Below, piece by piece: positions 7,641 to 13,030 of a stretch of DNA of 13,030 bases; the stretch's first letter is position 1; every line of letters starts with the position of its first letter. This DNA is from Candidatus Njordarchaeota archaeon (GTDB taxonomy: Archaea > Asgardarchaeota > Njordarchaeia > Njordarchaeales > Njordarchaeaceae). The notes beneath the pieces are model-generated. The model worked only from the letters and a program-made list of their open reading frames with translations, did no database searches and was not told where the DNA came from. The DNA lies in NCBI GenBank assembly GCA_029856055.1, contig JAHQWF010000091.1, positions 1 through 13,030 of the forward strand. The letters run 5' to 3'. Both the position numbers and the translations under genes were made by a program.

Positions 7641-8132
7641 ATGGAGAAGCTCAATTCGATCAACGAGGTCATAGAGAAATTAAAAGAACTGCATGAAGTT
7701 GAGTGCGGGAAGGGAGTAAATTATCCTTGTGTTGCATGCTTAGAATGCCCTAATGCTGATTATCACGAGTACCAGCTCGATAAGTTTAATTTAACAATGA
7801 AATGGACTGCTAATTCAGCTATAATCTCTATAAAATTGCCTCTAAGAGATGAGTTAGACGAGTTCCTTCACAATGAGCTAGCAAAGGAATTATCGAGAAG
7901 ATTTAACTTTATCATGGATAAGCCTGATGATGACGCTCACATATCCATATTCGTGAGAGATAGCGACATTAATGATGATATAAAGATAAAACAGATAGAA
8001 GCATTCCTAAAGAAAGACTTGAAAGAATTAATGGCTATGATAACTAAAGGTAGAATACTGATTAAGGATTGGGCTAGATATACTGTTGATAAATCTGAAG
8101 CATCTAAAGTTGGCCTTAAAAAGGAGGAGTAG
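7641..8132 (+). CDS. Conserved-looking protein with a four-cysteine cluster, function unknown
   Basis: The protein has 163 residues and I do not recognise the family. Near the N-terminus C22, C30, C33 and C36 form C-x7-C-x2-C-x2-C, a spacing that could bind zinc or an iron-sulfur cluster. Around residues 50-105 alternating strands and helices appear (LTMKWTANSAIISIKLP, an amphipathic helix with LHNELAKELSRRF, then AHISIFVRD). A charged helical tail follows, ending KKEE. The ATG at 7641 has AGGGATAGG just upstream (7630-7638). It lies 40 bases after Sec61-beta on the same strand and probably belongs to the same transcript. It ends 6 bases before the stop of the convergent CYTH gene. Confidence 0.75.
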   Translation: MEKLNSINEVIEKLKELHEVECGKGVNYPCVACLECPNADYHEYQLDKFNLTMKWTANSAIISIKLPLRDELDEFLHNELAKELSRRFNFIMDKPDDDAHISIFVRDSDINDDIKIKQIEAFLKKDLKELMAMITKGRILIKDWARYTVDKSEASKVGLKKEE

Positions 8133-8138
8133 GCCAGT

Positions 8139-8708
8139 TTAATTTTGTTTAGCTAATTTTCTCATTTTCTCTAGATAATATTCTCTATCTATCTCGATTA
8201 TTCCTGGTAATTTATTGAGGAAATCATATATTCTCTTTCTAGCTTCCTTGATCTCTTCTCTTGACTTAACTTTTATCTCCACTTCCACGTAATTTCCTAG
8301 TGAAAAAGCCTTGTTCCTATAGACTCCTTGAACCGAACAGAGAACAACCTCAATATCGTCCCTCCATAAGAACCATCCACTCTTCCTCTTAAAAGCATCG
8401 ATAGTAAAACCTAAGTTACTCAATATCTTAATAATCTTTCTACCTGTTCTGACCTCTATTTCTTCCCTGGCTGACCTATCATCCAGTATCATCGATCCTT
8501 TATAAGTCAAAACTACATCACTCTCCGATCCTTTCTTTTCTATTCTTACTCTCAACTCCTCATCAGACTCTGCGAAGTCTCTACATGGGTGATTAAAATA
8601 GTGATCCTCAGCACTGTACTTTATAGCTCTAAAACCTAGTTGCTTGACGAGATAATTGTAAAGCTCACTAATAGAACTAATTCTTGCTTTTAACTCAACC
8701 TCGAACAT
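8139..8708 (-). CDS. CYTH-domain protein (CyaB-type, class IV adenylate cyclase / triphosphatase-like)
   Basis: The 189-residue protein opens with the CYTH hallmark ExExK (E3, E5, K7 in FEVELKAR). It continues with features typical of CyaB-like members: HYFNHPCRDFAESDEELRVR (residues 36-55), a conserved Lys in LTYKG (K70), REEIEV (81-86) and paired glutamates in YVEVEIK (140-146). These line a tunnel that binds a triphosphate and metal ions. Known members make cAMP or hydrolyse thiamine triphosphate or inorganic triphosphate, and the sequence does not separate these. In archaea the physiological substrate is generally unclear. The start ATG at 8706-8708 follows TAGGGATA in the leader. It has its own TATA box (8747-8756) and so need not be co-transcribed with the VapBC pair upstream. 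Confidence 0.88.
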   Translation of the reverse strand: MFEVELKARISSISELYNYLVKQLGFRAIKYSAEDHYFNHPCRDFAESDEELRVRIEKKGSESDVVLTYKGSMILDDRSAREEIEVRTGRKIIKILSNLGFTIDAFKRKSGWFLWRDDIEVVLCSVQGVYRNKAFSLGNYVEVEIKVKSREEIKEARKRIYDFLNKLPGIIEIDREYYLEKMRKLAKQN

Positions 8709-8736
8709 AATGTATCCCTACTATCAAGGATAAAGT

Positions 8737-8756
8737 GAGCGAGCTCTTTTATATAT
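8737..8756 (-). promoter_or_regulatory. TATA box and short palindrome upstream of the CYTH gene
   Basis: On the - strand ATATATAAAAG (8746-8756) is a strong TATA match, 38-48 bases before the ATG. Overlapping its downstream edge is GAGC-GA-GCTC (8737-8746), an inverted repeat placed between TATA box and likely transcription start, a position suited to a repressor. The palindrome is short and may be chance. Confidence 0.55.
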
Positions 8757-8797
8757 TGTAGATTCTGGTAAATGAATCCCCGCTATACAGAACTTGA

Positions 8798-9211
8798 TTA
8801 TATTTGGGTTAGAACCTCTATGTTAATTTTCTCTAGCTCTCTTCTCCTAGCTATAATATTCTTATCAAATGTCGCAAAACGATTCGCTTTAAGAACTCTG
8901 CAAGCGGATATATGCAATAAGTCAAGTGTTCTTAATTTCAGGACACTAGATAATTTGAACGCCTCCATAAGAATCTTGTTAAAATCTGTTTTCATTATTG
9001 ATGCACCAGTCTCACTAATCGAATATATAGCAAAGGCTTGAGGATCCTCTATATTACCTCTAGAGAAGACTGATGCAAGTTCTATTTTCGTTAATTCACT
9101 AACTACCAAAGTCTCATCTTTAATTAATCTAATTAAATTTTCAGCGTCTAAATGTTTGGGATCCTTCTTATCTATGTAAGAGATTATAACATTAGTATCT
9201 AAGTAAATCAT
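8798..9211 (-). CDS. vapC: VapC-type PIN-domain toxin (RNase)
   Basis: This 137-residue protein has the full PIN-domain acidic set: D5 in IYLDTNVII, E44 in ELTKIELAS, D97 in RTLDLLHIS and D116 in RFATFDKNI. Such proteins are magnesium-dependent ribonucleases, usually cutting tRNA or rRNA, and are held inactive by the partner antitoxin. The start ATG overlaps the stop of the antitoxin gene by four bases (9208-9211), the usual VapBC coupling. Length and residues give no sign of decay, so this pair is probably functional, unlike the second locus at 11741-12443. Confidence 0.93.
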   Translation of the reverse strand: MIYLDTNVIISYIDKKDPKHLDAENLIRLIKDETLVVSELTKIELASVFSRGNIEDPQAFAIYSISETGASIMKTDFNKILMEAFKLSSVLKLRTLDLLHISACRVLKANRFATFDKNIIARRRELEKINIEVLTQI

Positions 9212-9459
9212 CTCTCCCTATCCTCTGTAAGCAATTCATTCAATTTACCATGCTCTAATCTAACTTTCTTCTTCTCAAGCTCCTTAGCTTTCCTATACAC
9301 TTTGTCCCAAAACTCCACCTCTTTCCTAATCTCCGCTAATCCTTTCTCAATCATCAAATTGAACGCGTTAGATCTACTTTTAGCTAAACCATACTTAACC
9401 ATTTTTTCAGCTAATTCAACTAGCTCCCTTTTCACTTTAATTGAAATTGTAACAGACAT
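9208..9459 (-). CDS. vapB: VapB-type antitoxin, ribbon-helix-helix DNA-binding
   Basis: The 83-residue protein begins with a ribbon-helix-helix pattern: a strand VTISIKVK, helix ELVELAEKMVKYG, turn, helix SRSNAFNLMIEKGLAEIR. It ends in a charged helical tail (about 50-83) that would wrap the toxin. I chose the ATG at 9457-9459, 8 bases after AGGTG (9468-9472); an adjacent in-frame TTG at 9460-9462 would add one residue. As in other VapB proteins, the N-terminal part should bind its own promoter and repress the operon together with VapC. A TATA-like box lies at 9511-9520. Confidence 0.88.
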   Translation of the reverse strand: MSVTISIKVKRELVELAEKMVKYGLAKSRSNAFNLMIEKGLAEIRKEVEFWDKVYRKAKELEKKKVRLEHGKLNELLTEDRER

Positions 9460-9510
9460 CAATGGTACACCTAGTATCCCTATAATTACCTAAAACTATT
9501 GTTTGATCAA

Positions 9511-9520
9511 GTATTTAAAC
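9511..9520 (-). promoter_or_regulatory. TATA box of the first vapBC operon
   Basis: GTTTAAATAC on the - strand at 9511-9520 would start transcription near 9490, leaving a leader of about 30 bases that contains TAGGGATA (9475-9482) and the AGGTG ribosome site. The 242 bases from 9463 to 9704 hold nothing else I can support. Confidence 0.45.
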
Positions 9521-9704
9521 TTAAACACTCTTAGATAACTACAAATCAGTTTAAACTAGGGAAAAATATATTAACTAAAATTATTATTACACAGGAGTTA
9601 AGAAAGAAAATCGCTCATAGATATAAAAACAAAAACTCTGACTAGTAGTCAAATGTCGAGATTTGTTTACTTATGAATTTCTGATCCAAAATGAGTAATT
9701 ATAG

Positions 9705-10147
9705 GAATTCTGTTTGATCTTATCAAAAGCTACGAATAAGGATAATACTAGCAATGTATTGAGCAAAGAGCAACAAAAAAGCTCTCTTAAAGAAGATAAT
9801 AAAATGGTTTATCACTCGAGATATTCAGGCGCTTTGAACGTAAATTCAGTGAATTTTCTCAATTATCTAATTGAAGACGATAAATGCAAGGAATTACTAC
9901 AACGGATCAAGGATATTGAATATTAGGAAAAAATAGGTCTTGATAATTCAACTATAGCTTTACCAGCTGATAGCATTATGACATCTATATACATAACATT
10001 GTATCCTAAAGTTGCGAGAAACTAAGGATTGCGACACATTCATAAATAGTTCTGGCATACAACGTAGCTAGGATAATCAATCTAAGCATAAATTGTGGCC
10101 TTATTGAGCCTTTAAGGGTCCAAGCAGGACAAAGGACAAAGAGATAA
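9705..10147 (+). pseudogene. Decayed open reading frame of unknown family
   Basis: One + frame is open from 9705 to a TAG at 9924-9926 and continues in the same frame to a TAA at 10021-10023 (EKIGLDNSTIALPADSIMTS and onward). A one-base shift near 10010-10015 then picks up EKLRIATHS, a TAA, and IVLAYNVARIINLSINCGL up to a TAA at 10145-10147. The later segments have protein-like composition (LAYNVARIINL, GLIEPLRVQAGQ). This suggests one ancestral gene with two nonsense codons and a frameshift. The first part (9714-9926), rich in Asn, Lys and Ser, is less convincing; a short protein from ATG 9804 cannot be ruled out. The LAYNVAR stretch faintly recalls the C-terminal helix of some DDE transposases, which is too weak for a call. 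Confidence 0.35.
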
Positions 10148-10168
10148 ATTCGAAAAAAGCCTAAAAAG

Positions 10169-10209
10169 TTATTAAGTATAATGTACACTACATTTATAAA
10201 ACAGGGGAC
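10169..10209 (+). promoter_or_regulatory. Probable promoter and ribosome site of the three-gene cassette
   Basis: Two TATA-like stretches lie at 10169-10182 (TTATTAAGTATAAT) and 10192-10200 (ATTTATAAA), followed by AGGGGAC at 10203-10209, seven bases before an ATG at 10217. The first TATA box gives a short leader that includes the ribosome site. This is the only promoter-like stretch I see upstream of the cassette's three genes. Confidence 0.4.
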
Positions 10210-10216
10210 ACTGCAA

Positions 10217-10601
10217 ATGAGTACAAATATTATTAGCTGAAATTCAAGAATAGCAGGTTAGGCTATGTCAAGGTGAATGACGGTAGTATAATCATTCTAC
10301 GTGTAGCTATTGTTGATGCTCGCGTGCGAGGAGAAACATCCCCCTTTGGAGCTGAGTCTGACGTTAACGCTACTGGAGGCGTAGAGTCGACATTATTGAG
10401 AAGATCCCTGCATATGAGGAGGCAGTTTATTACGAAGAAAATAGAGGCAAGTACTTAATTAGGGTAGAGATTGAACCAATTATGGTCTCTAAGAATACGT
10501 TATATAAGACACTACAAGGAACCCCATTATATGTCGTGAGATGGGTACCTAAGGTAACTTGGAACGAAGTTGAAAGTGAAAAAAATCCACGAATAAGCTG
10601 A
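10217..10601 (+). pseudogene. First gene of the HEPN cassette, frameshifted (unknown family)
   Basis: Three overlapping frames join into one protein. ATG at 10217 gives MSTNIIS, then TGA. One base back, from 10237, the next frame reads LKFKNSRLGYVKVNDGSIIILRVAIVDARV through SPFGAESDVNATGG to about 10380. A further one-base shift gives VDIIEKIPAYEEAVYYEENRGKYLIRVEIEPIMVS and on to WVPKVTWNEVESEK, ending at TGA 10599-10601. Each segment is clearly protein-like, with alternating beta strands and conserved-looking Gly/Pro positions. The order and spacing fit one gene of about 125-130 codons, perhaps with an internal deletion at the second junction. I do not recognise the family. Shorter products could start at GTG 10273 in the middle segment. 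It lies 15 bases before the next gene. Confidence 0.6.
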
Positions 10602-10616
10602 TATGGTGAGTTAGCT

Positions 10617-11204
10617 ATGTGGACTGTTGCATATTCATATACGAATAATATTGAGACAAAACTGGCACAGATAGCACCCTCTTTTGTTCTGAGAATACCT
10701 ACTGAACCGGTTGAAATGGGCTTTTCAATAATAGGAAGATATGTGTGTACAGTAGGCATCACCGTAAATCGTGATGTGGTTAAAGAAGTAGAAAGTATGC
10801 CAGAAAATATGCTAACAATTCGCGGCATCTATGACATGTTATGGGTTCTTAGAGAAGAGACCGTGCTCTCTTTAGTTAGGAAATATTTACGTTTGAGCGA
10901 GGAGAGTATGTCAACATTGAAGCGTATTGGGGAACTTGAATTTATAGATTTGAGGAAGTTTACATCATTACTTTTGTGGCTGGTAAACATATTAAGATAT
11001 AAGGTAACTAATGTCAGCCTTGTAGAAAATTTGGAGACTGGTGAACTCCAGTTTGTTAGTGTTCATATCGATAACTGTGACTGGAAAGAGTGGAAGATGC
11101 TCTCAAAGTTCGTTAAGAGGCGCCTTGTAGAGGAAGGATTCAACGATATCGCCGGTAGGGTGGCACTAGTATGCAAGAAAGCGCTTCAAATCCGGAAAGA
11201 CTAA
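10617..11204 (+). CDS. Intact protein of unknown family, middle gene of the HEPN cassette
   Basis: This 195-residue protein is the only undamaged ORF in the block 9705-11604. The ATG at 10617 follows GGTGAG (10605-10610) by 6 bases. No catalytic motif or membrane segment is evident. The N-terminal 60 residues look beta-rich (IAPSFVLRIPTEPVEMGFSI, CTVGITVNRDVV). Residues about 60-135 look helical (IRGIYDMLWVLREETVLSLVRKYL, FTSLLLWLVNILRYK). The C-terminus alternates a strand (LQFVSVHIDN) and basic helices (WKMLSKFVKRRLVEEG). It has no nucleotidyltransferase GS motif, so it is not the usual MNT partner of HEPN proteins. Its last 34 bases overlap the HEPN-like gene, whose ribosome site lies inside it, which implies coupled translation. 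An antitoxin or regulator role is a guess from context only. Confidence 0.7.
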   Translation: MWTVAYSYTNNIETKLAQIAPSFVLRIPTEPVEMGFSIIGRYVCTVGITVNRDVVKEVESMPENMLTIRGIYDMLWVLREETVLSLVRKYLRLSEESMSTLKRIGELEFIDLRKFTSLLLWLVNILRYKVTNVSLVENLETGELQFVSVHIDNCDWKEWKMLSKFVKRRLVEEGFNDIAGRVALVCKKALQIRKD

Positions 11205-11604
11205 ATCCACGCCAATTGATAGATTATCTTAAGCAGTTTGCAACTAACAAGAAGGCTGCTCTGAATGAGGTCTTTATTCGACGCATTATTAGTGCTGTCT
11301 TCTTTGCGCTCTTCAACTACTGGGCCCTCAGGAGTTACATTAAAGGTAAACGTGGCGATGGCCCTTACGAGGATAGCTTTAGGCTCTCAATATTCTTCGA
11401 GGACCTGCTTAGTAAGGGATACGACTACACAATATATCCTCTTTTTTATATAGAGTTAACGCTGACCACTACATACTGAATCCCACTAGAGTAATACTTC
11501 TTAGCAAACCTTGGAAAGGCGTAACAGAAAATGTTGAGATAAATTATGATGTATTAGAGATGCTATTCGAGTCTGCGTATGATATCCTAGATTATCTCGA
11601 ATAA
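11171..11604 (+). pseudogene. HEPN-domain-like protein, frameshifted before its active-site motif
   Basis: The frame from ATG 11171 (ribosome site AGGGTGG at 11157-11163) encodes helices typical of HEPN proteins, notably NEVFIRRIISAVFFALFNYW (residues 32-51), which resembles the family's A-sRaYYA-FhaA helix. After a run of six T at 11442-11447 this frame goes off and stops at 11477-11479. Shifting back by one base restores LYRVNADHYILNP, with R-x4-H (R95, H100 in the rebuilt protein), the HEPN ribonuclease motif. The frame then reads a last helix YDVLEMLFESAYDILDYLE ending at TAA 11602-11604. The rebuilt length of 144 residues is normal for a HEPN protein. As read, the product lacks the motif and the final helix. 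One missing T, programmed slippage or a sequencing error would each explain it. Confidence 0.6.
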
Positions 11605-11740
11605 ACTTCTTAACAGGTCTCACTATACTGATCACATATATTTAGGTGTTGTAGGGATAATAGTTATAGTACTTAACACAACGGAGAACCTGAATAAAGA
11701 TAAATTTGAAACAGAGCCGTGGTCGATGTATCATCTATAC

Positions 11741-12211
11741 TCACAATGATTTTAACTCTTTACTTCCCTTCTCTACCATTAATTTATCTAAAGCAAATAT
11801 AATGTCTACATCGAATGGTTCTCCCTGTAGCTCGTTTCTTATCTCTTTTTCTAGGTGTGCGAATACTGCTTTTCCTGAATACTTTTTAGCTAGTGCTATT
11901 GTGAAGCAATCTGGTAGTGAAATTTTTCTTCTGCATTTCAATTCTGATGCTTCTTCTATTAATTCTTCTATGTTAACTATCTCTATATGGCCAGATAATT
12001 TTAGGTAATTTAATTTCTCTTTAGCTGTTTGTATTGAGCTCTTTCTACAGATGATATAGAGCATTTCTGTGATTGCTAATTGATGAGTCATAGCTATGCT
12101 ATCACCGCTCAATAAGCTGTTCTTTAGATTATTGAATCCTGGCTCCTCTGTGTTTAGCCCTATTAATACGCCTCCATCTAGCGCTAGTAATCCACTATAT
12201 ATATCTTTCAT
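11741..12211 (-). CDS. vapC: VapC-type PIN-domain toxin, second locus
   Basis: The 156-residue protein has PIN landmarks at D12 (ALDGGVLIGL), E49 (AITEMLYII) and D101 (SLPDCFTIALAKKY). In the fourth position it has E121 within FAHLEKEI, where Asp is more common; whether this weakens the RNase is not clear. The C-terminal 35 residues extend past the usual end. It should act as a ribonuclease toxin. The ATG at 12209-12211 overlaps by 17 bases the end of the antitoxin reading frame (12195-12443), so the pair is built like a normal vapBC operon. However, that antitoxin frame carries an internal stop, so the toxin gene appears intact without an intact partner. AAGGAGAG-like sequence upstream may serve as ribosome site. 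Confidence 0.85.
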   Translation of the reverse strand: MKDIYSGLLALDGGVLIGLNTEEPGFNNLKNSLLSGDSIAMTHQLAITEMLYIICRKSSIQTAKEKLNYLKLSGHIEIVNIEELIEEASELKCRRKISLPDCFTIALAKKYSGKAVFAHLEKEIRNELQGEPFDVDIIFALDKLMVEKGSKELKSL

Positions 12212-12443
12212 CTCTTTTTCTCTCCTTGATTAATTCTTTATATGCTTCATTGAAAGATAATCCCTTGATTGGTTTTAGAAACTCGATTAATGCTTTTTAT
12301 CTAATGCTTTTTGATCTATAAATCCTGATTAGATGCCTTATTGCTTCATCAAAATCGATTTTTTTACCTAGCTTAGCTTGTAATTCACCGGCTATTTTTG
12401 CTAATTCTTTCTTAGTTTCTTTTTTTACATATATCGTGCTCAT
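12195..12443 (-). pseudogene. vapB: VapB-type antitoxin interrupted by an in-frame TAA
   Basis: From ATG 12441-12443 (ribosome site AGGTG at 12451-12455, 7 bases upstream) the frame reads MSTIYVKKETKKELAKIAGE and on to IYRSKSIR, a typical antitoxin DNA-binding part of 48 residues. It then meets TAA at 12297-12299. The same frame stays open for another 33 codons, KALIEFLKPIKGLSFNEAYK and onward, to TAG at 12195-12197. That tail is the toxin-binding helix expected of a VapB, and the joined length of 82 codons is normal for the family. TAA differs by one base from AAA, GAA and CAA, so a single substitution explains the break. As written, only the DNA-binding part would be made. Longer upstream starts exist but lack a ribosome site. 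Confidence 0.75.
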
Positions 12444-12501
12444 GCATAAGCACCTTATTTCTCTATAAATTCTATTAAAGTTATAATTTCTATAATAATT
12501 T

Positions 12502-12759
12502 TTGCTTACAAATAAATCCGCTGAAAAAGCCATTTTGTTCTTAGCTAAAATATTAAGCTTAAAGAATGTTAAGATTATTGAAGTTTCGCGTGAAACTTAT
12601 GAAAAAGCTTTAGAAATATGCTTAAATGAAAATTTAGAGCCTAACGATGCAGTAGCAATTATGAGAAAGATGAATTGCGATGAAATTTACACACTCGATT
12701 CTGATTTCTTAAGGATTAAAGGTATTCACCCAATTCTGCTTGAAAAAAAAGATCAGTAA
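12502..12759 (+). pseudogene. vapC: 5'-truncated VapC-type PIN-domain toxin remnant
   Basis: The 85 residues match the C-terminal two thirds of a PIN domain: helices (AEKAILFLAKILSL, RETYEKALEICLN), then PNDAVAIMRKMN with the third acidic residue (D49), and IYTLDSDFLRIKGI with the last ones (D66, D68). The N-terminal strand with the first catalytic Asp and the Glu-bearing segment are missing. Upstream there is a stop at 12496-12498 and then the leader of the divergent antitoxin gene. The only start available is a TTG at 12502 without a ribosome site. It is most likely a dead fragment left by recombination near 12500, unrelated in strand and order to the vapBC locus beside it. Confidence 0.7.
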
Positions 12760-12782
12760 AATAATGATGTTTATCTAAAGAA

Positions 12783-12811
12783 TTCAAGAAAAAAATAAAG
12801 AAATGAAAAAT
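12783..12811 (-). terminator. T-tract terminator after the right-edge gene
   Basis: On the - strand, just past the stop at 12820, T-rich stretches (GCATTTTTCATTTC, then TTTTTTTCTTG) cover 12783-12811. They fit archaeal termination of the gene entering from the right edge. Confidence 0.5.
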
Positions 12812-12819
12812 GCATAGAT

Positions 12820-13030
12820 TCAGTATCCGCTCTTCGGGTTGTGTCCTTCTATGATGAAGACAAAGTGCCATGAATCGCCTAGAACACCTTTATAGAAGAA
12901 CCATAAGTAGACCTCATCGCCAGGCTTAAGCACAAGCCAGACATCATCACTGTTCTTAAGCAAACGAGCAACTGAGTTATTGTTGCTGTCCATAGCGAGC
13001 ACTAATGGTAGATAGATGGCCGAGCCATTA
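12820..13030 (-). CDS. C-terminal end of an unidentified protein with a beta-rich tail (partial, cut by right edge)
   Basis: The frame is open from the right edge (no stop up to 13029) to TGA at 12820-12822. It gives about 69 residues: NGSAIYLPLVLAMDSNNNSV, a middle with KPGDEVYLWFFYKG, and an end with SWHFVFIIEGHNPKSGY. The aromatic, strand-forming segments separated by Gly, Asn and Asp turns look like the C-terminal beta domain of an exported or surface protein, such as a pilin-like or S-layer-associated protein, but this is only a resemblance. No membrane segment is present in this part. A GTG at 13000-13002 could be taken as a start, but the frame runs on upstream with protein-like sequence, so the gene almost certainly begins outside the window. 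Confidence 0.65.
   Translation of the reverse strand, partial: NGSAIYLPLVLAMDSNNNSVARLLKNSDDVWLVLKPGDEVYLWFFYKGVLGDSWHFVFIIEGHNPKSGY

Noticed and set aside
9535..9645. Open + frame of about 36 codons (ITQELRKKIAHRYKN)
   Set aside because: It has no start codon or ribosome site and is too short to separate from chance.
10012..10147. Decayed transposase call based on an LAYNVARIINL segment
   Set aside because: Resemblance to the C-terminal helix of DDE transposases is faint, and I see no terminal inverted repeats or target duplications around 9700-10200.
10006..10188. Hydrophobic 60-codon frame on the - strand
   Set aside because: The sequence lacks a ribosome site, and the + strand here carries more protein-like decayed frames.
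10430..10828. Open frame of 132 codons on the - strand
   Set aside because: It lies antisense to the cassette's first and second genes, whose ribosome sites and protein-like frames are better supported. It has no ribosome site and looks like a mirror of the coding strand.
11591..11749. Open + frame of about 52 codons with a hydrophobic stretch (HIYLGVVGIIVIVLN) between the HEPN-like gene and the second vapC
   Set aside because: It has no start codon with a ribosome site, overlaps the end of the HEPN-like frame and the end of the vapC gene, and its composition could arise by chance in A+T-rich DNA. It could be a remnant, but I cannot support it.

Overview
The window reads as chromosome of an AT-rich hyperthermophilic crenarchaeon, most like Desulfurococcales; Staphylothermus is a guess from recall, not checked. 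Supporting signs are a full-length fused archaeal RNA polymerase B subunit, a short archaeal-type triosephosphate isomerase, a Sec61-beta subunit, TATA-box promoters, GGTG-type ribosome sites, TTG starts and a tRNA-Arg with an encoded CCA.

Layout. Positions 1-133 hold the end of an unidentified + strand gene, followed by an MFS transporter (217-1455) with a palindrome in its promoter. rpoB (1514-5014, -) stands alone here, convergent with the transporter and divergent from tRNA-Arg(TCG) (5185-5262). tpiA (5313-6050, -) is divergent from a + strand cluster (6267-8132): a ubiquitin-fold protein, a JAMM-type metalloprotease, Sec61-beta and a four-cysteine protein of unknown function. A CYTH-domain protein (8139-8708, -) meets this cluster tail to tail with 6 bases between.

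From about 8798 the window is accessory DNA. First comes an intact VapBC pair (8798-9459, -). Next is a decayed + strand block: a broken ORF (9705-10147), a frameshifted gene (10217-10601), an intact unknown gene (10617-11204) and a frameshifted HEPN-like gene (11171-11604). The last three look like one former operon. Then follows a second VapBC locus (11741-12443, -) whose antitoxin has an in-frame stop although its reading frame continues to the toxin, and a 5'-truncated PIN toxin remnant (12502-12759, +). The right edge cuts a - strand gene with a beta-rich tail (12820-13030).

Working picture. The left two thirds are housekeeping genes: transcription, glycolysis/gluconeogenesis, protein export and a possible ubiquitin-like/isopeptidase module beside the translocon gene. 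The right third is a toxin-antitoxin island in which most loci are broken. The two most notable items are the Ubl-JAMM-Sec61beta cluster and the three-gene HEPN cassette, whose middle gene I do not recognise.
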